Origin: Burkholderia sp. GAS332
Lineage (GTDB): Bacteria > Pseudomonadota > Gammaproteobacteria > Burkholderiales > Burkholderiaceae
Direction: 5' to 3'
DNA: 64,000 nucleotides
NCBI GenBank assembly: GCA_900142905.1
Contig: FSRV01000002.1
Location: 1,178,001 to 1,242,000 of the forward strand
In this document: one piece after another, positions 43,975 to 54,093 of the stretch
How positions within the stretch are numbered: the first letter of the stretch is position 1
Layout of the letters: each line of letters starts with the position of its first letter
Made by a program: the position numbers and the translations under genes
The notes under the pieces: model-generated
The model's database searches: none
What the model saw: the letters and a program-made list of their open reading frames with translations, nothing else
What the model was told of the DNA's origin: nothing

Positions 43975-44286
43975 ATGAAGCTACGTTTATTGATGGCGCT
44001 GGCAAGCGCGGCGCTCTTTCTGGCGCCGAGCACAGCCGGCGCACTGGACAGCCAGCAGGAAGAAGCGGTGTCGGGCCGGGCGCTGATGCAGCAGAACGCA
44101 AACGAATCAGCGCAAGACACAACCGACATGTCGTTTAGTGAAAGTGGGCGGACCATGATGCCGGCCGCGCAACCGCTGCAGAACGTCTCCTACGGTGGTG
44201 CGGCGGCAGGCGCGACGGAAGCGGGAGGCCGACAGGAGCGGCCGTGCTCTTCCGGACCGCAATGCAGGATCTATTTTGGTCGCTAG
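43975..44286 (+). CDS. Exported small protein of unknown function
   Basis: 103 residues from the ATG at 43975, after GAGGAG. A signal peptide (MKLRLLMALASAALFLAPS, cleavage near GALD) leads to a short polar domain rich in Gln, Ser and Met, ending in RPCSSGPQCRIYFGR with two Cys that could pair. I recognise no family. A terminator about 190 bases downstream may end its transcript. Confidence 0.55.
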   Translation: MKLRLLMALASAALFLAPSTAGALDSQQEEAVSGRALMQQNANESAQDTTDMSFSESGRTMMPAAQPLQNVSYGGAAAGATEAGGRQERPCSSGPQCRIYFGR

Positions 44287-44589
44287 CAGACCGGCAGTTC
44301 AGGAGGCGGTGGAGCAGCAGCATGCACGCCGCCTCCGACCCATTCGCTCACGGCACCCTGATCGAAATACCCCCACGCCCGACTGCGATTTTACGGCGTG
44401 CTCAGCGGGCGATTTAATACGATGGTAAGGTGTCTTCCGTTCAGGTTTCACCCGCTGTCTTTTCCGATCGCAATCATAAGCAGGCCAATACCGCCTGCTT
44501 TTTTATTCGTGATTTGCCGTTCGTGAATTGATTAGTCCGGTGCGACTGCTCCAATCCCACCCGTTGTTGAGTTACTCGCAAACAATACT
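44287..44589. other. Intergenic region with an intrinsic terminator
   Basis: 303 bases between co-directional genes. It holds the terminator at 44478-44504 and, after it, the start region of the MFS gene. Nothing else is recognised. Confidence 0.5.
44478..44504 (+). terminator. Intrinsic terminator
   Basis: AAGCAGGC (44478-44485) pairs with GCCTGCTT (44493-44500) and runs into six Ts. It separates the exported-protein gene from the MFS gene. Confidence 0.8.
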
Positions 44590-45837
44590 ATGCTGATGGA
44601 AGATAATCTGCCGGCGAGCACTGCCTCGCCGGACGATGGCGCCTCGTCGTCCCTACGTTCGTGGCTCGCTGTCGTGGCCGTTGCAATCGGCGCATTCGCG
44701 TTCGTGACCACGGAGTTTTTACCCGTTGGATTGCTGCCGCGCATCGCGGCGGATCTGGGCGTACTGCCGGGTACCGCAGGATTGATGGTCACCGTGCCGG
44801 GTGTGATTGCCGCCATCTCCGCGCCCGGTCTGATGCTGGTGGCCGGCCGGATGGATCGCCGGCGCGTGTTTCTGCTGCTCACAGCGTTGCTGCTGGCGTC
44901 GAATCTGATTTCCGCTTTCGCGCCTGATTTCTTGTTCATGCTGCTCGGCCGCGCGTTGCTCGGCGCGGCTTTGGGCGGATTCTGGACCCTGGCGACGGCT
45001 GCATCGGGGCGCCTTGTGCAGCCGAAGGATTCGGCCAAAGCCATGGCGACGATCCTGACCGGCGTGACCTGTGCGACGGTGATCGGTGTGCCGCTCGGCA
45101 CATTCATTGCCAGCTTCGCGTCATGGCGTGCTTCGTTTATGGCCACCGGCGTACTGGTCGCTATCGCGCTCGTGGCTCAGTTCGTCTTCGTGCCGTCCTT
45201 GCCGTCGACAGCCGCATTACGGCTGCGCGATCTGGTGGCGCTGCTGCGCCGGCCGCATCCGCGTAGAAGCATGCTGATGGTGGCGCTCGTATTCGGCGCG
45301 CATTTTTCTTCCTACACGTACATCACGCCGTTCCTGCTGCGTAACGCAAGCTTCACCATGTCGACGATTACGTGGTTGCTGCTCGGCTTCGGCATGATCG
45401 GTTTCATCTCGAACTTCGCCGTTTCGTCGACGGTGACGCGCAATCTGAAAACGTCCGTCGGCACAATGGTTTCTCTGCTCATGTTCGCGCTGTTAGCCAT
45501 GCCGCTGTTGCAACATTCGTCGATCGGCGTGATGGCGCTTGTGCTTGCGTGGGGTGTTTCTTTTGGCGCGTTGCCGCTGTGCTTCAGCATCTGGATTCAA
45601 CGCGCCACGCCGGATTCACCGGAAGCGGGCTCGGCGCTGTTCGTCAGCATCATCCAGGTTGCGATCGCGCTCGGGTCGCTCATTGGTGGTGTGGTGGTCG
45701 ATCATGTCGGCATTTCCGCCGACTTTCTCTTCGGTAGCGGTTTGGCGCTGCTGGGGCTCGCGGCGCTCGCGAGTTTTGGGCGAAGCGAGCAGAAGGTGCC
45801 CGCCGAATCGATAGCGTGTCCGGTGTGTACTGATTAG
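44590..45837 (+). CDS. MFS exporter (DHA1 type, sugar/nucleoside/drug efflux-like)
   Basis: 415 residues, twelve predicted spans. FVTTEFLPVGLLPRIAADLG in the first span and the motif GRMDRRRVFLLLTALL after the second match the YdhP/NepI/arabinose-efflux group. FMLLGRALLGAALGGFWTLATA is a typical motif B region. The N-terminus is cytoplasmic (about 20 residues). The substrate cannot be told from the sequence, and no regulator gene lies beside it. Confidence 0.82.
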   Translation: MLMEDNLPASTASPDDGASSSLRSWLAVVAVAIGAFAFVTTEFLPVGLLPRIAADLGVLPGTAGLMVTVPGVIAAISAPGLMLVAGRMDRRRVFLLLTALLLASNLISAFAPDFLFMLLGRALLGAALGGFWTLATAASGRLVQPKDSAKAMATILTGVTCATVIGVPLGTFIASFASWRASFMATGVLVAIALVAQFVFVPSLPSTAALRLRDLVALLRRPHPRRSMLMVALVFGAHFSSYTYITPFLLRNASFTMSTITWLLLGFGMIGFISNFAVSSTVTRNLKTSVGTMVSLLMFALLAMPLLQHSSIGVMALVLAWGVSFGALPLCFSIWIQRATPDSPEAGSALFVSIIQVAIALGSLIGGVVVDHVGISADFLFGSGLALLGLAALASFGRSEQKVPAESIACPVCTD

Positions 45838-46078
45838 CGCTGCGAAATCGACATGCGGCCCGTATCGTCGTTAAGCGTTTACTGGCATGGCGGACGCCCC
45901 GGTGGCATATAGGCGCGGCCAAAGGGGGCGCATTGGCTTTCGGGGATTCTTCGTTATACGATTGGAATGAGTGGCCAGGTAGCGTTCGCAAGCATCCCGC
46001 GTCGTCAAATCCGCCGGCGAACAGGGTTTCGTCACCGACTGCCTCTGCTTATCCCGTCGTATCCAAGGGCGCTCTGAA

Positions 46079-46996
46079 ATGAACTATCAGATTCTCGTGT
46101 CTGCGACGTCAGGAGCAGGCGCGTCCCCATCGATTGCCGGCGGCAACAGCGGGAGAGCCGATTCGATAACCCGGGCCATGTCGACGGCCGACGCGTTTGC
46201 CTGTCTGGCGACGTCCATTTCTGCAGATGCCGCTCGGCGTGCTCACGCACTGCATTTGAAAGCAGACCCTGAAGTCCTGCACAAGCTTCGCGTCGCGCTG
46301 CGCCGTTTGCGTTCGCTATGGTGGGCGTACGAGCCATTACTTGACCGGAAGGACTCGGCGCTGCAGCGTGGCGAGTTCAAATCGTTGGCCAACGCCGCGG
46401 GCAAAACCCGCGACTGGGATATCCTGCGCGACCTGCTTGCCGCCGACCGGTCGATGCAGCACAGGTTTGCCGCACTGCTCGAGTCTGTGGACGAGCATCG
46501 CGCCGACGCGCTCTCGTTCAGTCGAAGAACAATTGGGAACGCGGGCGTCGAGCAGATACTCCAGCGCGCACTGACAGGTGCCCGACACCAACTGGATTCG
46601 CCGGCCACCCGTCCTACGCTGGCCGGGTTTGCCGAGGACCGGGTGGAATCCGCCGAGAAGGCACTAAAAAAGCGGGTGAGGCGCGTGGTATCGGATAAAG
46701 ATTCAGGGTACGTTGCGCTGCATGAAGTGCGCATCGCGGGAAAGCGGTTGCGATATCTGCTGGAGTTCTTTTCGCCGGTTCTCGATGCCAGTCATCAGGC
46801 CACCATTGCGCGCCTGACGTCGGTGCAGGACGAACTCGGCAAGCTCAATGACCTCGTCACGAGCGAAACATTGCTTCGCGAGTATTCGTTCCAGCTCGGT
46901 GAGCCCAAGGTGGTCAAACAGGCCGTCGGGTATCTGCAGGACCAGAAGCGGCATCACATGCACAACGTGCACGAGACCTTGCGCACGGCATGGTAG
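46079..46996 (+). CDS. CHAD domain protein (polyphosphate-binding family)
   Basis: 305 residues of mostly helical sequence. Two conserved CHAD repeats are visible: LHKLRVALRRLRSLWWAYEPLL (about 65-85) and LHEVRIAGKRLRYLLEFFSPVL (about 217-238), whose His and Arg/Lys bind polyphosphate. There is no CYTH domain. A later ATG at 46178 (MSTADAFACL) is an equally likely start, because the first 33 residues are low-complexity and no ribosome binding site precedes 46079. Confidence 0.82.
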   Translation: MNYQILVSATSGAGASPSIAGGNSGRADSITRAMSTADAFACLATSISADAARRAHALHLKADPEVLHKLRVALRRLRSLWWAYEPLLDRKDSALQRGEFKSLANAAGKTRDWDILRDLLAADRSMQHRFAALLESVDEHRADALSFSRRTIGNAGVEQILQRALTGARHQLDSPATRPTLAGFAEDRVESAEKALKKRVRRVVSDKDSGYVALHEVRIAGKRLRYLLEFFSPVLDASHQATIARLTSVQDELGKLNDLVTSETLLREYSFQLGEPKVVKQAVGYLQDQKRHHMHNVHETLRTAW

Positions 46997-47158
46997 CCGT
47001 TTAGCCACCGCCTCGCCGCAATCCTCTGCGTGACTTATTTCCTGGCTTTCGAAGAGAGGGGATACGCATTCGAACGTAGGCGCTTATAGTGGAACCATTG
47101 ACGCCCGAGGGCGAGCTTTTCTGTTCACGACCGACGCATTTGACGGGGAGGCGGCAAG

Positions 47159-47497
47159 ATGGCTGCTGATTCTGGTTTGGCTTACGACCCGCACGGGCAG
47201 ACGCCAGGTTCATTGCTGACGCTGGTCGAATATCTCGAGCTCTCGCTGGATGAAGGCGAGTGCGTCGTCATGATGCGCCGCGGTACGGACGTCTGTGCTG
47301 TCTACATCGGCAACCCGGCGGACGAGGACAAAGAGTTGACGGGTCACGGAACCATTGCAGTGGACGTGGCTGACGAGATACTCGAGCTGACGCACGCCGG
47401 CGTAAACCGGGTAACGCTTGGCGACCAGACGTACCGGTTTGTTCGAAGCTTCACGCACATCGCTGACGTTGGCGCAGTGATATTTACGCCGGCGTAG
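47159..47497 (+). CDS. Conserved hypothetical protein
   Basis: 112 residues after a GGGGAGG stretch: LLTLVEYLELSLDEGECVVMMRRGTDVCAVYIG, then GHGTIAVDVADEILELTHAGVNRVTLGDQTYRFVRSF. The sequence is globular and soluble with no signal peptide. I recognise no family. It may pair with the following small gene, which starts 134 bases later. Confidence 0.6.
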   Translation: MAADSGLAYDPHGQTPGSLLTLVEYLELSLDEGECVVMMRRGTDVCAVYIGNPADEDKELTGHGTIAVDVADEILELTHAGVNRVTLGDQTYRFVRSFTHIADVGAVIFTPA

Positions 47498-47631
47498 GCT
47501 TGCGAGCAACCGGTCATCCTGCTTGCGGGACGCGCAGAGACACCGGGCGAGCCGCACTGTTCGCCTCGTCATGTGTCGCATTGTCACAATCAGTTGATAT
47601 ACAGGAGGCGCAATCCGAGCAGGAGGTTGAT

Positions 47632-47916
47632 TTGGACGTTCGAAAATCAGTGTTACACGTCGAAAGTGCAACGAAGCATCCCTTTGAGAGCTGCTTCGTC
47701 GACCTTGGTGGGCATTCTCCGGAACGAGCCCTCACCGTACTCACGGCAGCGGTGCATGCTGCCCAGCGCGAGATGAATGCCTTTGTCTGGATTACAGAAG
47801 CACTTCCCGGTGCGACGCTGAAGCCAGCCTTGGCATTCGGTACGGTTGGAGAACTGTATCGGTCATATACCCGGCCCGCTGAACTGGGACGCCTGATCGG
47901 CGTGTTGCGTTCCTGA
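47632..47916 (+). CDS. Small hypothetical protein
   Basis: 94 residues, starting at a TTG at 47632 (MDVRKSVLHVESATKHPF) that follows AGGAGG by five bases; the frame is open to 47500, but that part is not protein-like. Core: CFVDLGGHSPERALTVLTAAVHAAQREMNAFVWITEALPGA. The function is unknown. Confidence 0.55.
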   Translation: MDVRKSVLHVESATKHPFESCFVDLGGHSPERALTVLTAAVHAAQREMNAFVWITEALPGATLKPALAFGTVGELYRSYTRPAELGRLIGVLRS

Positions 47917-48044
47917 CGAGCCCGGCAAGACCTGAGTCCGTCATGGGCTGTCCGTCGTTGCGCCCGTAAGTTTACGCGCGCAACGCTCAAGAATTTCATC
48001 TTGCAGGCCGTTATCTAGACGGTCTGACGGACTTGAGGCCATGC

Positions 48045-48452
48045 ATGGCAAAGCCACACCCCAATCGCTCACACAGCGGGCCGCCGAGGCAGCGTGAAAC
48101 CATCACGCTCGCAGGATTGACGTTCAGGCAAGAATTCGCCCGTAAAGCTTTCACTGTAATTGTGGTGGCTTTCATTCTCTCGGCGATTGGCATGAACACG
48201 TTTCTGGCTCACCGCCAGACGCACGAGCAGGAGAACTCGCTCAGCACGCTGCGGGAATCCGGTCGACTGAAACATGACCTCGACCAGGTCCAGCAGATCA
48301 TGCTTGACGAGCATGGCGAACTCTACACGCTGATTAGCACCCGTCCGTTTTACAAGCGCGCTGTCTACAGCTTTCCGATGACTACGCTCCTCGAATTGAC
48401 GGGCGATGCACGCGTCGGCTGTCATGGGCGGGGGATTGCGTTTCGCGCCTGA
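48045..48452 (+). pseudogene. Frameshifted 5' part of the PAS-GGDEF-EAL gene
   Basis: This frame encodes the receptor's N-terminus: a basic start, one span (FTVIVVAFILSAIGMNTFLA), and the first part of a periplasmic domain (HDLDQVQQIMLDEHGELYTLIS), then drifts to GCHGRG and stops at 48452. The continuation (DCVSRLSQLDD before MMRKLGERS) is found in the -1 frame. Adding one G to the five-G run at 48430-48434 joins the frames. It could be a real mutation or an assembly error. Confidence 0.7.
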
Positions 48453-48466
48453 GCCAACTCGATGAC

Positions 48467-51262
48467 ATGATGCGAAAGCTCGGCGAACGTAGCAATGCGT
48501 TGGCCAGACAGGTCAACCAGCGTCCTGGCAGCATTGGCCTCGGGGACCCGGCGTTGGGCGAGATTGATGCTTACTTCTATAGTGTTCTCGAACACGTCGT
48601 CGCTGTGCGTATGGAAACCGATGCCAGGCTCGACTCCGTTGTCAGTCAGTCTTCATCGGACGCAAAGCGGGTGTCCGCTGCGCTGCTCGCGAGCGGTTTG
48701 ACGGCGGCGGCGCTACTGCTTGGTCTGATGCGCTGGAACGTTCGAATCGCGAGACGGCTTCGCGCGGCACTCCGTTTGGCTGACGGAGCGCGTGCCCGGT
48801 ATCAACGGTTTTTTGATGAACATCCGTTGCCAATCTGGATATACGACAATCAGTCGCTGAGCATTGTCGCGGTCAATGGTGCCGCGCAGCGGAGCTTTGG
48901 GTATCAGGAGGACGAACTGCTCAAGATGTCGTTGGGCGATGTCCATCCCGCGGATGAATTTATCCGTTTGAAGGAGGCCTTCCAGTCAAAGCCCGGCACC
49001 ACATCCGGCGAGACGCAGGCGGTCGGCGTCTGGGTTCATCGGACCAGGTCGGGCGAGCGAAGGTCCATGGACGTTCACCACCTGAATGTTTCGTTTGAAG
49101 GTCGCACTGCCACGATGTCCGTCATGGTGGACGTCACGCTTGAAATGGCCGCCAAGGCCGAACTGTTTGAATCCAAGCAGACGCTTGAGTACGTGCTCGA
49201 CCACATTCCCCAGGGGGTTGCATGGAAGGACGCCAGGCACCGTTACGTTGGTGGCAATGAGATCTATGCACGCGATGCCGGTTTGCTATCGCGGGACGCC
49301 CTGATTGGCTTGAGCGACCACGATTTGCGTTGGGGCGACGATGCCAACACGGTACAGGTCGAAGATGTCCGGGTCATGTCGCGTGAGCTTACCCGGCGCC
49401 ATTTCGAGCGTAGTGCGATCGCCGTTGATGGAACGGAAGTGTGGATTTCCGAAACCAAGCTCCCGTTGGAAGACCAGAACGGAGCGGTCGTCGGCGTTCT
49501 GATCGCCTACGAGAACATCACAGCCCGGCGCAAAGCCGAACTGGCGCTGCGTCTTCAAGGCCGAGCGATCGACGCGAGTATCAATGGGATTGTGATTACC
49601 GAGGTACGGCAAGACCTGAACGTCGTGATCTTTGCTAACGCGGCGTTCGAGCGTATCACCGGGTATTCGTCCAGCGACGTGATGGGCGTGGATTGCAATG
49701 CCTTGTTCAATCTGGCTGGTGAATCCCATAAATGGGCTGAAGTTCGACATGCCATGAACTGCGATAACGAGGCCAATGTCACGCTGCCCTGTAGCCGGAA
49801 GAACGGTGAACGTTTCTGGAATAACGTGCTGGTGGCGCCCGTGCGTGATGAGCGAGGGCATGTGACCCACCATGTGGGTGTCATGAGCGACGTGACAGCG
49901 CTGGTGGAATATCAGGCGCGCCTCGAGCACCAGGCGAAATACGATGCGTTGACGGAACTGCCGAATCGCACCTTGCTCGATGAGCGGCTGGTTGAAGCCA
50001 TTAAACGCGCATCAGAGGCTGGCAGCGAAGTATCGGTCATGTTCCTCGACCTTGACCGCTTCAAGGAGGTCAATGACTCGCTTGGGCATCGAGTAGGTGA
50101 CACCCTGCTGGCGAGCGTAGCAAGGCGGTTGCAGCGACTGGTCCGCTCAAATGACCTGGTGGCGCGTTACGGTGGGGACGAGTTCATCATCGTTGCCGCG
50201 CGTTCAGGCAGCGAGCAGTTAATACCCATGCTTGACCGGCTGATTGCCGCGATGACCGAACCGTTTTATGCCAGCGAGCGGGAGCTGTATGTGGAGGCCA
50301 GCATTGGCGTCGCCACGTATCCGCAGGACGGCGCCGATGCCGACACGTTGATTCGCAATGCCGACGCGGCAATGTATCTGGCGAAGTCGCACGGGCGGAA
50401 CGGATATCAGTTTTACCGGCCCGAACTGAATCGGGCCGCAGCGGAACGCTTGCACCTGTCAACCCGGCTGCGGCGGGCAGTCAAGGCCAAAACGCTTCAG
50501 GTGGCTTATCAACCGCAAATCGATATGGTCACAGGGCGTATCTTCGGCGCCGAGGCGTTGTTGCGTTGGCATGATGCCGAGCTCGGCGCGGTGTCGCCTG
50601 CCGTGTTTATTCCCATTGCCGAAGAAACGGGCTTGATTCAAGGCATGGGTGAATGGGTGCTCCGAACCGCCTGTCTACAGGTCAGCAGGTGGCGGGAGCA
50701 GGGCCTGCCTTCGATTCGTGTTTCGGTGAACGTCTCCCCGCATCAGTTGGAGCGCTCCGACATCGTCGGCGTAGTGCGTGCCGCATTGCACGACGCGGCC
50801 TGTCCGGCCGAATTGCTCGAGCTGGAAGTGACGGAAGGTGCGCTGATGCGCAATGCCGATGACGTGGCGCGGGTGCTGCGCGACTTGCGCGAACTCGGCG
50901 TCAAAGTCTCCATCGATGATTTCGGTACCGGCTATTCGAGCCTGAGTTATCTGAAGCGCTTCAGTATCGACCGCATCAAGATTGACAAGGTCTTTGTGCA
51001 AGAAATTGGCCGGGGGACAGAATACGAAGCGCTGACACTCGCCGTCATCGCCATTGCCGAAGCCTTGAAATTCGATGTAATTGCGGAAGGCGTCGAAACG
51101 GACGTGCAGCGGGGATTTCTGGTTGAGCACGGATGTATCGAGGGGCAAGGTTTTCTATACAGCGCCGCTGTTTCGGGCGAAGCCATTGCAAGCATGCTTC
51201 GATTGCCGAGTTCGGAGTCAAGCGATGCCGAAACCGGTCGGGGGATTCCTGCTGGCACGTGA
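48467..51262 (+). CDS. PAS-GGDEF-EAL cyclic-di-GMP receptor protein (main part)
   Basis: 931 residues in the second frame. Seen: the rest of a periplasmic domain, a second span (VSAALLASGLTAAALLLGLM, about 70-88), three PAS domains (about 110-220, 234-345 and 359-480), GGDEF (intact RYGGDEFIIVA, near 565-572) and EAL (intact GAEALLRW near 693-700, plus DDFGTGYSSLSYL). Both catalytic motifs are complete, so it may make or degrade c-di-GMP. The ATG at 48467 has no ribosome binding site and lies inside the sensor domain, so the functional protein probably needs the upstream fragment. Confidence 0.85.
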   Translation: MMRKLGERSNALARQVNQRPGSIGLGDPALGEIDAYFYSVLEHVVAVRMETDARLDSVVSQSSSDAKRVSAALLASGLTAAALLLGLMRWNVRIARRLRAALRLADGARARYQRFFDEHPLPIWIYDNQSLSIVAVNGAAQRSFGYQEDELLKMSLGDVHPADEFIRLKEAFQSKPGTTSGETQAVGVWVHRTRSGERRSMDVHHLNVSFEGRTATMSVMVDVTLEMAAKAELFESKQTLEYVLDHIPQGVAWKDARHRYVGGNEIYARDAGLLSRDALIGLSDHDLRWGDDANTVQVEDVRVMSRELTRRHFERSAIAVDGTEVWISETKLPLEDQNGAVVGVLIAYENITARRKAELALRLQGRAIDASINGIVITEVRQDLNVVIFANAAFERITGYSSSDVMGVDCNALFNLAGESHKWAEVRHAMNCDNEANVTLPCSRKNGERFWNNVLVAPVRDERGHVTHHVGVMSDVTALVEYQARLEHQAKYDALTELPNRTLLDERLVEAIKRASEAGSEVSVMFLDLDRFKEVNDSLGHRVGDTLLASVARRLQRLVRSNDLVARYGGDEFIIVAARSGSEQLIPMLDRLIAAMTEPFYASERELYVEASIGVATYPQDGADADTLIRNADAAMYLAKSHGRNGYQFYRPELNRAAAERLHLSTRLRRAVKAKTLQVAYQPQIDMVTGRIFGAEALLRWHDAELGAVSPAVFIPIAEETGLIQGMGEWVLRTACLQVSRWREQGLPSIRVSVNVSPHQLERSDIVGVVRAALHDAACPAELLELEVTEGALMRNADDVARVLRDLRELGVKVSIDDFGTGYSSLSYLKRFSIDRIKIDKVFVQEIGRGTEYEALTLAVIAIAEALKFDVIAEGVETDVQRGFLVEHGCIEGQGFLYSAAVSGEAIASMLRLPSSESSDAETGRGIPAGT

Positions 51263-51436
51263 GGTGCAAGTGTGCCCGCTTCACGAGCCAAAAATCCGCC
51301 TTGGTGATTCAGTTCGATGACTTCAATGCGATGGACGACCATGCACCGCCGTCGCTCTCGCTCGAGGGTCATTCCTGACACGTGATGTTTGGGGAGAAGG
51401 TTCTTTTCTTCGGCAGAATCGCTAGCGGTTCCGGAA

Positions 51437-51466
51437 GTGACACGTCGGCACGACCGACGTTATACT
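51437..51466 (+). promoter_or_regulatory. Promoter of the trpS leader
   Basis: GTGACA (51437-51442) and TATACT (51461-51466) are 18 bases apart. Transcription would start about 51472-51475, at or within a few bases of the leader-peptide ATG at 51475, so the leader would be translated from a leaderless or nearly leaderless end. Confidence 0.6.
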
Positions 51467-51474
51467 TGTAGCTT

Positions 51475-51518
51475 ATGAATACGAACCCGACCTCGCTGAA
51501 CCTGCATCGTTGGTGGCA

Positions 51519-51525
<7 letters not shown>
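51475..51525 (+). CDS. Trp-codon leader peptide of trpS
   Basis: A 17-codon frame encoding MNTNPTSLNLHRWWHA and a stop. It has two adjacent Trp codons (TGG TGG, 51511-51516), the mark of a ribosome-sensed tryptophan attenuator. No Shine-Dalgarno sequence precedes the ATG, and the predicted transcription start coincides with it. The short hairpin of the leader RNA begins within its last codons. It lies directly before the terminator that precedes the tryptophanyl-tRNA synthetase gene. Confidence 0.75.
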
Positions 51526-52667
<1,142 letters not shown>

Positions 52668-52816
52668 ACAGATGTCGAACGGTCGTCATTTATCTTCGCG
52701 CGCTAGTCGTCGCATGAAAGGGAGACACCTGACCTCGAATGCTGTATTCCACTACGGATTTCGCACTCAAACGTGCAGTCCCGGTTATCTGTCTGGCCTG
52801 TCGTGCGTCAGGACGT

Positions 52817-53347
52817 CTACCTTGGCTCGGGCCAAGGCCAACCCTTCTTCTCGATGGGGGCGTCCGACGTGGCGGGCGGCGTGGCCATCACCGGCACCAC
52901 GGCCGGCGTTGCATCCTTAGCGGCATCGTGAGCCGGTTCTGCCGACGCGTCCGCTTTCATCCCCGGAAGCCCGGTCCCGAACCACTTCACTGTCTTTTGG
53001 ACGTGGGTGACATACGCTTTCCAACCGTCGGGGTTACCGTCAAACAGGTGGTGCTGAACGCTTGATGCCAGCGCGTCCCGGTTGAGTTCCGCCTCAAGCA
53101 GCGCCTTTGGCCACGGGAAGAATGCGCCGGCGATGCGTTGGGTAAGCTCGGTCACTGTCATCTTTGGTGCCAGCGCCAGCAGGAACTCGAAGCGCTGCAA
53201 GGAATCCTCTTCCTGCATAAGGTGCGCCACCAACGTGGTTGGCTTGCTTTTCCTAGCTGAACAGCTCAAAGCTTCGAGCATGTCCCCGAGATGAAGCAGT
53301 AATTCTCGCCTGTCAAAGCGGTCGTCCGTTGCGGTATGTTCGTTCAT
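52817..53347 (-). CDS. Conserved hypothetical protein
   Basis: 176 residues. A helical N-terminal region (RRELLLHLGDMLEALSCSA, LQRFEFLLALAPKMTVTELTQRIAGAFFPWPKALLEAE) is followed by a disordered Ala/Pro-rich tail ending KKGWPWPEPR. No signal peptide. I recognise no family. It is convergent with trpS, with 149 bases between them that hold no evident gene. Confidence 0.6.
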   Translation of the reverse strand: MNEHTATDDRFDRRELLLHLGDMLEALSCSARKSKPTTLVAHLMQEEDSLQRFEFLLALAPKMTVTELTQRIAGAFFPWPKALLEAELNRDALASSVQHHLFDGNPDGWKAYVTHVQKTVKWFGTGLPGMKADASAEPAHDAAKDATPAVVPVMATPPATSDAPIEKKGWPWPEPR

Positions 53348-53414
53348 TGCGTACTTGGTTGGAGATGGTTTGCGTTCGGGTTTGCGTTCGGTTGAACGTC
53401 AGGGTTCATTGCCA

Positions 53415-53594
53415 CTATTCGGGAGCGTCTTCATCGAATAGCTCTTCGTCCTCTGACGTCAAGATTGGGGCAGGGCTGTCCGGGGCCGGCGAGCTACCGT
53501 CCGCGCCCGGAGCATCGTCCGCGCGCTTGTGTTCGCCTTCTTCGCTGTCTTTGCGACCCTCATCGGACGTCCGTTCCTTTGGATGGTTCATCAT
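53415..53594 (-). CDS. Small acidic disordered protein
   Basis: 59 residues starting at tandem ATGs (MMNHPKERTSDEG) with a GGAGG site six bases upstream. The sequence is highly charged, rich in Glu, Asp, Ser and Pro, and ends EDEELFDEDAPE, so it is probably intrinsically disordered. Similar short acidic proteins occur in Burkholderiaceae without assigned roles. It lies upstream of the hypothetical gene at 52817 in the same direction. Confidence 0.55.
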   Translation of the reverse strand: MMNHPKERTSDEGRKDSEEGEHKRADDAPGADGSSPAPDSPAPILTSEDEELFDEDAPE

Positions 53595-54093
53595 GGCAAC
53601 CTCCGAAATAACGCTAGCCGTGCGATGCTCCAGTTGCATCGTGGCGCGGCATGCGGGTTATCGGACCAGCGGCAGCGATTTGGCATACCGCGCGTCTGAA
53701 AGAATCCTCTAGTATCATTCACGTCACGCTCGGCGACCTCGCGGGTGGCCGACCGCCGTAGGGGTGACGATTTTCGCACAGAGAGAAGGCGGTTCCCTCT
53801 GTGTGCCGCGCGCTGACCGCCATTGGTCCTTGTGAAATTCCCCGTTTGTCTTTGATTCGCCATGTCGCGGTGTCCATCGACACGGACTGCTCGTCGGTAT
53901 CCAATGGTAGCGCGCTCCCAACCAGCGTCAACCGTCACCTTCGTTTCTGCGTGCCATCCGACGCGCTTGTCGACGCTGCAGAGCCGGTAGCTGCCGATGC
54001 CGGCGTCGCCGGTAACACACGCATCGCTCACCGCATAGTCTCACCCGTCAACGGCGACATGTTCCGCCGCAAATCAATCTGAATCAGGCCCCG
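53595..54093. other. Intergenic region, no gene recognised
   Basis: 499 bases. The open frames here have no protein-like composition. CACAGAG (53777-53783) and CTCTGTG (53797-53803) can form a hairpin. Promoters for the divergent flanking genes must lie here. Confidence 0.45.

Noticed and set aside
53801..54082. 93-residue plus-strand frame before plsC
   Set aside because: No ribosome binding site, no protein-like pattern and no coupling with plsC; treated as non-coding.
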